Shown here in pieces: positions 60,277 to 64,000 of a stretch of 64,000 nucleotides of DNA. The number at the start of each line of letters is the position of its first letter. The stretch's first letter is position 1. The DNA is taken from assembly GCA_910589415.1 (NCBI GenBank), contig OU342639.1, positions 16,376,268-16,440,267 on the forward strand, written 5' to 3'. Source of the stretch: Malachius bipustulatus (Eukaryota; Arthropoda; Insecta; Coleoptera; Melyridae). The position numbers and the translations under genes were made by a program. The notes under the pieces are model-generated. The model had not been told where the DNA came from. It worked only from the letters and a program-made list of their open reading frames with translations, and ran no database searches.

Positions 60277-62292
60277 TTATTCATCATAAAAAGAATTCTG
60301 ATCTAACCTTTTTATTGTCAAATCTGTAAGAGTTTCATGATTACGTGAAGAACCCAAAAATATTCTTTCATATTCCTCATCGCTTATTATAAATTGGAAT
60401 ATAGCACATATGTGATAAAAAACAGTAAACACTTCTTCCGAACCTTTCAGTAAACCACCCCTTTGCAAGTGATCAAAGTATACTACTTCATTAGTAACAT
60501 TATTGTCATCTTTAAACAAACCAATACACAGATTACATTGTAATTTTTTTATTACAGAAGGACATGCGTATCCACAGATATAGTCACTTACTCCTTAATC
60601 ACATTCCTCATACATTTCTAAATAATCACTACTTAAAATAAAGTGAAATTCATGCGACAGTACATCTGTTTCACATTCGTTTACTTGATTTTGATAGCAG
60701 ATATCTTTTAAAGTTAACCGATCAGTTTTAATTAATTCAAACAGTTTCCTGATCCGAATTTTTTTTTCTGATTCTAAAACTTGGGTATAAGATACGTGAT
60801 AATTACAACCAGACAGTTTTCGATATTGTCCAAAACGTCTTTCTAAATTGTCGGTCTGGAATTTACCTAACAATAAATAATTTACACCAGGTATCGTTTG
60901 GTCTATAAAAACTTTCTTACATATATTTATAAACACAACAGTACTTCTTTCCAATGCATAAAATGTATCGTTTGTTAAACACGAATCATTTTGTAAAGAT
61001 TTCCAATGCCTAAGCCACTCCAAAAATTTATTCAAAAATAAAAAATTAGAATTGGATATATCAGATATTGGAATTGAAAAATTATTTCTCTTTACGGTAC
61101 CTTTAATAGTGTTTTTTACATTAACAACATCCCACCATTGTCTAATTATTTTTTAAAATTCTGCTGTTTCGAAGCAATCAGAATTTGTCAGCAAACCAGC
61201 AATGGTACTTTCATGAAACACATTGTCAACATACTGTACGTTTTGTCTCTCAAAATTATTTGGGTAAATCGTTTTATAATTGAGACGATGACATTTTTTT
61301 AAGACTAAATTTTTTTCTGCCTCATAAAATAGTTTTAGATGTTCAAAACTAGCATGCCTTAATTTTGTAAAGTCTTGGAAATCAGGATATACAAAGGTTT
61401 TCATGTAATTTTTTAAATTAATCCAATTATTTCGTATGCATTTGAATATATGCACAGTATCATGTGTCAAAAATATTTCTTCTTTATTGAAATCAGGGTT
61501 AGGATTGGGAAAACTGCATGAATTAGATAACTGACGGTACATATTTTGATTTAGCTTACTGTTATCCGCAATAACAGCTAAAATAAATTCTCACCTACAT
61601 TGCTTTCGTTGCCTTCAACGTTCTTATATCGAGACAAAATATTTATAGCCTGTGACCACTTGCAAAGTTTTGAATCGTAGCCTACAATCCACTTCAAATC
61701 CTAATAATCTTAATACTAGATGTTACTGCGAGACCACTGTCCAAAACAATTTCTTCTCTCATAAAATTTAGCGTGTAAAAATATACGCAATGTATAGTAA
61801 CTTTTGCACACCATTCACCTAAATTGAGTCTCTTAGGAAATTCTTCCACGAAGTTATCGAAACTGACTATTTTGTCATTTTCAAAAAAATTATTTATAAT
61901 TTCTTCTTGTCTTGCAATTACAGTTTGTCTTCTTGCTTCAGGGTCTTTTCGAGGCTCCACCTGTTTCTTTGTTAAATACTTCGGTAAATTTTCAAATATA
62001 GATGGAACAGCACCTTTCTTCAATTGGGGATTTCTCAATAGTAACTGTTTTGTTTCACCACCTTCTGCTTCCCGAAACAGTTGATATTTTATTATATCCC
62101 TTCTTTGAAATGTTTTATACAAACAGCACTATATGATGATGGAGTCCAATCCGCTCGATGAATTGATCGATTCCATACTTTATTTTGTTCTTCATCTTTT
62201 GGAAAAGAGAATGTGGTAACAGATGGTTCGCCACATTTCAATGTACTTTTATAATTTGAAGAGCATCCTGGTACGCTGCACTTTCGTGGCAT
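60277..62292 (-). pseudogene. THAP/P-element-type transposase, near full length but broken
   Basis: The minus strand starts MPRKCSVPGCSSNYKS at 62292 and shows a THAP domain (C2CH zinc finger: CSVPGC, then FSFPKDEEQNKVW, WTPSSYSAVCIKHF). It continues as LKKGAVPSIFENLPKYLTK, then a long helical region. KEEIFLTHDTVHIFKCIRNN (61430-61490) matches the catalytic DxxH region of P-type transposases, and LLLGKFQTDNLERRFGQYRK (60820-60870) is the conserved C-terminal block. The final part is YICGYACPSVIKKLQCNLC and a tail to 60277. Stops or shifts occur near 62110, 61690, 61560, 61150 and 60600. The normal enzyme would cut element ends through its RNase H-fold core. It is a different copy and lineage from 37659-38965. 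Confidence 0.88.
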
Positions 62293-63073
62293 CTAAAACG
62301 GTAAATTAATTCCAATTATTATTTGAGTTAAAAAAAAAACTAATAAAACATCACCTATATAACAGTTTACACGTGAGGTTGTGTGGGGAAACTTACCTTT
62401 TTACCGAGATTAATTTCTTGACAATACAAGCTTACAGACTATATATACCTATTTTCGCAGAAACTTAGTTTTGTGCAGCATTTACAGTTACACACAATTT
62501 TTTAATAATAATTGTAACAAATCATTGGCATTGATTGACACTACTTCACTTTACACTCCACAGTTGAACTTGCTGTTGCTGAAGCTGAACAGAGGTTAAG
62601 TTATGAGCATGAGGCAAATTATTAGAAAGAACTACTAGCGGCGTTGCCAGATGAACATCATCACGGCTTGTAAGTAGAGGTGGCAGTGGCTGAGCTCAAA
62701 TTGTATTTTTACCTTGACAAGCGACAATTGACAACTAATGTAATTAATTGTTGATTTTGTTTTCAATCTGAGAGGCTCTTGATTGGTCAAGAGTAATTTG
62801 AATTCAAAAACGATCGAGTTGAATTTTTAAATTATTATTATCAATTTTTGAAATTGCATTACCTACTTGATCCGATCATTGATCAAAGACTCTGGACGGG
62901 GACTTCGCGTTGAGTTGTGGTAGAGGTGAGACGTGATAATTAAAGAGATATTTTGTGAGTATATCAGCTAGCTACTAACAAATAATCTCCCGTTTGTATA
63001 ATTTTTTAACAATCATAAATACCTACCCGTTAATAATAAGGTAAGAATCAATTCTACTGTTTTACCTTGCATT
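62293..63073. other. no gene seen; flank between P-element relic and LINE
   Basis: AT-rich. It may include the upstream end of the P-element relic and the 5' untranslated part of the LINE that follows. Confidence 0.4.
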
Positions 63074-64000
63074 TTGAATAAATGTACAATGTCGGTCGAC
63101 CTCCTGGGAACACAACATGACCCAGGTCCTAATCTAATAGATATTTCATTAGATCCAGCAATGGATTGTAACTCTTCCTCTGAATCCCCCCAAGTTGTTC
63201 ATAATAGACCTATTTTCAAATATACATCTAATAATGTAGGCCCTTGTGTAGTAATGCTAAAAGCTACGGAACAAAATGTTCGAAATTATAATCCTTTGGC
63301 AAGAACAGTTTTTAATCTCAAACTTTAAAAAACAATATATTTTTTTTCTTCTTCAGCAAAAAAATATAAGAGAGGTAATAATGTCGCTCTCTCGGGGTTG
63401 AGACAATCCAAAGAACTTCTCGGGAATTTTAACCGAGAGAATTAACAGAACACTGACGGGATTCCTAACGAGACATTGCAAGCTCAAGGAACACCTGAGG
63501 AAGTTAGACATAGAAGAAAATGGCGTCTGCAGATTCTGCGGGAAAGGAGACGAGACACCACGTCACCTCCTGCTCAACTGCGATGCGATAGAACTCAAAA
63601 GAAGTAATGTTCTGGGCCATCACCAGCTAGAGGTAGGGAACTTACCCGACCTTGATCCTCTCAAAATCCTGAAGTTTCTCAAGGAAATGGACTTGGAGAG
63701 GGTGCTTCACTAAAGGGATTCTACACCAAGCGAAGCACAGTAGAGGGGATACAATAGATCTTTTAGGTCGCAGTAACTTAATCACCCTCAAAAATACAAA
63801 TACAAATAATAATGTCGCTAGAAAATGTCTCTTATTTTGATGCTTGTTTGAGATTCCCAAAACCATCTGACAGAGGCACTCAAGTTCTGCCGCTAGATTC
63901 TCAATACCCTGCTCTCCCACAAACTCCTCAAAGTAACTTCAGTACAGTCTCAGAACGGAGAAACTATGTCACATCGTCAAACAGGACAGGAAAACCGACG
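63074..64000 (+). pseudogene. LINE ORF1 (Gag-like) split by another LINE fragment; runs off the window
   Basis: The first block (MSVDLLGTQHDPGPNLIDIS from 63089, then FKYTSNNVGPCVVMLKATEQ) resembles the N-terminal Gag-like region of R1/Loa/Jockey LINE ORF1 proteins and stops at 63328. After an inserted fragment the reading continues in another frame as SLENVSYFDACLRFPKPSDR and QYPALPQTPQSNFSTVSE, which looks like the post-zinc-knuckle tail. The knuckles themselves are missing, so the copy has an internal deletion. ORF2 would lie beyond the window. Confidence 0.5.
63389..63806 (+). mobile_element. LINE 3' fragment with a 13-bp target duplication
   Basis: It encodes the end of ORF2 after the RNase H region: RTLTGFLTRHCKLKEHLRKL, then GVCRFCGKGDETPRHLLLNC (zinc-knuckle-like CxxC...HxxxxC) and LKILKFLKEMDLERVLH to a stop near 63713. 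The tail is rich in ACAAAT. TAATAATGTCGCT occurs at 63376-63388 and 63807-63819, a perfect 13-bp target duplication, so this is a short, recent insertion. It belongs to the same broad group as the relic in UNC-50 intron 1. Confidence 0.9.

Overview
This is an AT-rich nuclear window from an insect genome. A beetle seems likely and another insect possible, but the order cannot be fixed from the sequence alone. The evidence is spliced genes with GT/AG introns that match known animal proteins, and a dense load of insect-type transposable elements: piggyBac, hAT, pogo/Tigger, P-element/THAP, mariner-like elements with a DUF4817-type N-terminus, Jockey/CR1-like and R1/Loa-like LINEs, a BEL/Pao relic, tRNA-derived SINEs, and many palindromic elements starting CAGGGTG. 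No prokaryotic operon, CRISPR array or rRNA is present.

Two conserved genes can be reconstructed exon by exon. The first, on the minus strand (13146-18890), is the insect orthologue of cortactin-binding protein 2 / CTTNBP2NL (Drosophila nausicaa): nine coding exons and about 539 codons, with an N-terminal CTTNBP2 domain, a long coiled coil and a proline-rich tail. The second, on the plus strand (20523-27025), is UNC-50: five coding exons and 248 residues, with introns swollen by a LINE fragment and several palindromic elements. The two genes are divergent and share about 1.6 kb of upstream DNA.

A third gene, not recognised, lies at 46610-53813 (+). Three exons join in phase to give a 140-residue, disordered, acidic and Gln/Pro-rich protein with a bipartite nuclear localisation signal. 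Its first two exons look like tandem duplicates, because their intronic flanks also match. Single unplaced exon candidates lie at 27377-27758 (-) and 27812-27966 (+).

Region by region: 1-2.8 kb is a piggyBac copy split by a hAT element. 3-12.7 kb holds palindromic and pogo-type MITEs. 13-27 kb holds the two conserved genes. 28-43 kb is a field of palindromic elements, a mariner-like element carrying a SINE, a TTAA MITE and a P-element relic. 43-46 kb holds a BEL/Pao relic and a pogo MITE split by a LINE. 46.6-54 kb is the unknown gene, with Tigger and LINE debris in its introns. 54-64 kb holds a LINE, MITEs, a SINE, a THAP/P-element transposase relic and a LINE ORF1 with another LINE inserted in it.

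The most striking non-coding find is a complete type I hammerhead ribozyme on the minus strand at 29697-29811. It has every core nucleotide, a 4-bp stem II, a very short palindromic stem III and a 14-bp closing stem I, as in ribozymes of Penelope-like retroelements and retrozymes. All comparisons are from memory of protein families; no search was run.
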